Source of the DNA: a bacterium
Lineage (GTDB): Bacteria > Dependentiae > Babeliae > Babeliales > RVW-14
Direction: 5' to 3'
Assembly (NCBI GenBank): GCA_010027825.1
Contig: RGUK01000090.1
Coordinates: 1 to 6,231, forward strand
Length of the DNA: 6,231 nucleotides
The notes under the pieces were generated by a model. The model did no database searches, was not told the DNA's origin, and was given only the letters and a program-made list of their open reading frames with translations. Positions 4,942-6,231 of the stretch are shown piece after piece. Position numbers and translations under genes: made by a program. Positions within the stretch are counted from its first letter, which is position 1. Each line of letters opens with the position of its first letter.

Positions 4942-6231
4942 TGTTTGGCGCTAAAAATTTATTTCTTGCCGCAGCCTCTGCAAAAGACGCGCTTTTTAAC
5001 TACGTCACCATGCTCCTGCACGGCGATGGGACTAACGGCGCCCAGAACAATACGTTCCTAGACTCCTCGACCAACAACTTCAACATCACTCGTAACGGCA
5101 ATACCACTCAGGGTTCGTTTAGTCCTTATGGGACGCTGTGGTCGAACTACTTTACTGGCAGCAGCACATATTTGAGCATTGCATCATCTGCTGCTTTTGG
5201 CTTTGGCACAGGGGATTTTACGATTGAGTATTGGGTTAACCCTGCGCTTACCGGAGATACCAACCAAGTTGTTGTTGATGCCCGTCCATCAGACACGGGA
5301 ACGCCTTGGCTAATTGGTCACACGACAGCGGGGGCAGTTCGTTACTACGATGGAACTACTGTGCGAACCGGCGGGACGATGTCGGCTAACACATGGAACC
5401 ACGTTGCATGGACGCGCTCTGGCGGCGTTAACCAAGTTTTCTTAAACGGGGTTCAGGTTAGTACATACACGGCTTCTCAAGATTTTGGCGCTAGTCGTGG
5501 GTTGACGATTGGCAGCAACGTAATTCTGACCTCAGAGCGTTTTGTTGGGTATGCGTCTAACCTTCGCATCATCAAAGGCACTGCCGTTTACACCTCTGCC
5601 TTTACTCCCCCGACCACCCCGCTAACGGCTATCTCCGGCACCAGCCTATTGACCTGCCAATCCAACCGCTTCATTGACAACAGCACCAACAACTTCGCTA
5701 TCACGGTCACCGGCACCCCATCTGTCCAACGCTTCAGCCCGTTCTCCCCGACTGCTGCTTACTCTACTTCCGTAATTGGCGGTAGTGGGTACTTTGATGG
5801 TAGTGGGGATTATCTTGCGGCCCCTAGCAATGCGGCGCTGGCACTTGGTACGGGTGATTACACCGTTGAATGTTGGGTATACGCAACAAGTACACCAAGC
5901 GATATGGGAATTTATGAAGGGCGTTCAAACGGTGTTACCGCAGACGGGTTTACATTGACAGCTTTTAGTTCAAGCGTTATTCGCATATTTTCTGGTGGCG
6001 TATTAATTTCTTCAACAAATACAGGATATATCAATCAATGGGCGCACGTTGCGGTCACTCGCGCCTCTGGCACGACAACCCTGTGGATAAACGGCATTAG
6101 CCAAGGCACATCAGCAACATCATATAATTGCACAAATACCGATGCAATTGTTGGTGGCGGGCGCTACGGTAGCAGTGCTGCCGTTACTAGTTATTTTCCC
6201 GGCTACATTTCAAACTTCCGCATCGTCAAAG
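4941..6231 (+). CDS. Tandem LamG-domain tail/surface protein (3' truncated, at least 430 aa)
   Basis: Open from the ATG at 4941 to the window end with no stop: 430 codons plus one base. After a short leader (MFGAKNLFLAAAS) come two tandem units, residues 25-235 and 236-430, each a linker followed by a LamG/concanavalin A-like beta-sandwich (Laminin_G_3 type). Matching landmarks are STNNF (43-47 and 248-252), GTGDFTIEYWV versus GTGDYTVECWV (89-99, 303-313), WNHVAWTRSGG versus WAHVAVTRASG (152, 367) and GYASNLRIIKG versus GYISNFRIVK (203, 421). LamG domains often bind glycans, so a role in adsorption to host surface polysaccharide is a reasonable inference; ligand residues cannot be read by eye. 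The start follows AAGGA (4925-4929) by 11 bases and overlaps the previous stop. More LamG units may follow beyond the window. Confidence 0.92.
   Translation, partial: MFGAKNLFLAAASAKDALFNYVTMLLHGDGTNGAQNNTFLDSSTNNFNITRNGNTTQGSFSPYGTLWSNYFTGSSTYLSIASSAAFGFGTGDFTIEYWVNPALTGDTNQVVVDARPSDTGTPWLIGHTTAGAVRYYDGTTVRTGGTMSANTWNHVAWTRSGGVNQVFLNGVQVSTYTASQDFGASRGLTIGSNVILTSERFVGYASNLRIIKGTAVYTSAFTPPTTPLTAISGTSLLTCQSNRFIDNSTNNFAITVTGTPSVQRFSPFSPTAAYSTSVIGGSGYFDGSGDYLAAPSNAALALGTGDYTVECWVYATSTPSDMGIYEGRSNGVTADGFTLTAFSSSVIRIFSGGVLISSTNTGYINQWAHVAVTRASGTTTLWINGISQGTSATSYNCTNTDAIVGGGRYGSSAAVTSYFPGYISNFRIVK
5013..5645 (+). repeat. LamG unit 1 (linker plus beta-sandwich)
   Basis: Codons 25-235 of the LamG gene form the first copy of a repeat of about 211 residues. 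It opens with LLHGDGTNGAQNNTFLDSST, continues to a FSPYG linker end at residue 64, and its domain ends near residue 213. It is clearly related to unit 2 at protein level, but the DNA is diverged, so this is an old or shuffled duplication. Confidence 0.85.
5646..6231 (+). repeat. LamG unit 2 (linker plus beta-sandwich, cut by window end)
   Basis: Codons 236-430 of the LamG gene repeat the order of unit 1: LLTCQSNRFIDNSTNNF in place of the LLHGDG linker, FSPFSP in place of FSPYG, then the sandwich from GYFDGSGDYL (283-292) to FRIVK (426-430). Spacing to matching landmarks of unit 1 grows from 205 to 218 residues, which shows small insertions within the domain. The start of the next linker would lie beyond the window. 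Confidence 0.85.

Noticed and set aside
5055..5132. Diversity-generating retroelement variable region in the Asn-rich linker
   Set aside because: AAC codons are frequent, but no reverse transcriptase, template repeat or near-identical second copy is present in the window.
5776..5958. 60-aa + strand frame inside the LamG gene
   Set aside because: The LamG frame is open throughout and encodes conserved domain landmarks there; the small frame is a shadow.
1..6231. Promoters, rho-independent terminators, tRNAs or attachment sites
   Set aside because: The longest non-coding gap is about 10 bases. I found no hairpin followed by a T-run, no convincing promoter and no tRNA-like sequence by eye.

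Overview
The window looks like a stretch of the virion-structure module of a tailed double-stranded DNA bacteriophage (Caudoviricetes). All twelve genes lie on the + strand and are packed with overlaps or gaps of at most about 10 bases. The proteins resemble families common in uncultured environmental, especially aquatic, phages. No bacterial housekeeping, integrase, tRNA or IS sequence is visible, so nothing indicates a prophage boundary or names a host. The two adaptor-like proteins suggest a short-tailed (podovirus-like) particle, but this is inference. Both ends of the window cut through genes.

Layout: (1) 2-238 is the C-terminal end of a Lys/Ala-rich helical protein. (2) 235-957 encodes a 240-aa head-to-tail adaptor-like protein. 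(3) 958-1829 holds three small genes: a 140-aa zinc-ribbon protein with a GTG start, a 65-aa very basic protein and a 79-aa protein with a distinctive Gly/Arg/Lys tail. (4) 1832-2464 encodes a second adaptor-like protein of 210 aa. (5) 2474-2761 encodes a 95-aa helical protein of unknown role. (6) 2771-4941 holds four short beta-rich, Ser/Thr/Gly-rich proteins (142, 150, 270 and 153 aa) that look like tail-fibre or surface modules. (7) 4941-6231 is the first 430 codons of a long protein with at least two tandem LamG-like (concanavalin A-like) lectin domains, which runs off the end of the window.

How they may work together: the adaptor-like proteins would join the portal to the tail. The short beta-rich proteins and the LamG protein would form the distal or surface apparatus that contacts the host envelope. 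The genes were probably expressed from one late transcript. No promoter or terminator is visible inside the window, and most junctions are arranged for translational coupling: ATGA or TAATG overlaps, or a stop codon fused to a Shine-Dalgarno sequence 9-10 bases before the next start.

The points most worth following are the modular fibre cassette with its shared N-terminal motif, the LamG tandem whose linker has strikingly different codon use, the two adaptor-like proteins around a zinc-ribbon gene, and the regular stop/Shine-Dalgarno junctions. Assignments rest on recognising sequence patterns by eye; no database search was possible.
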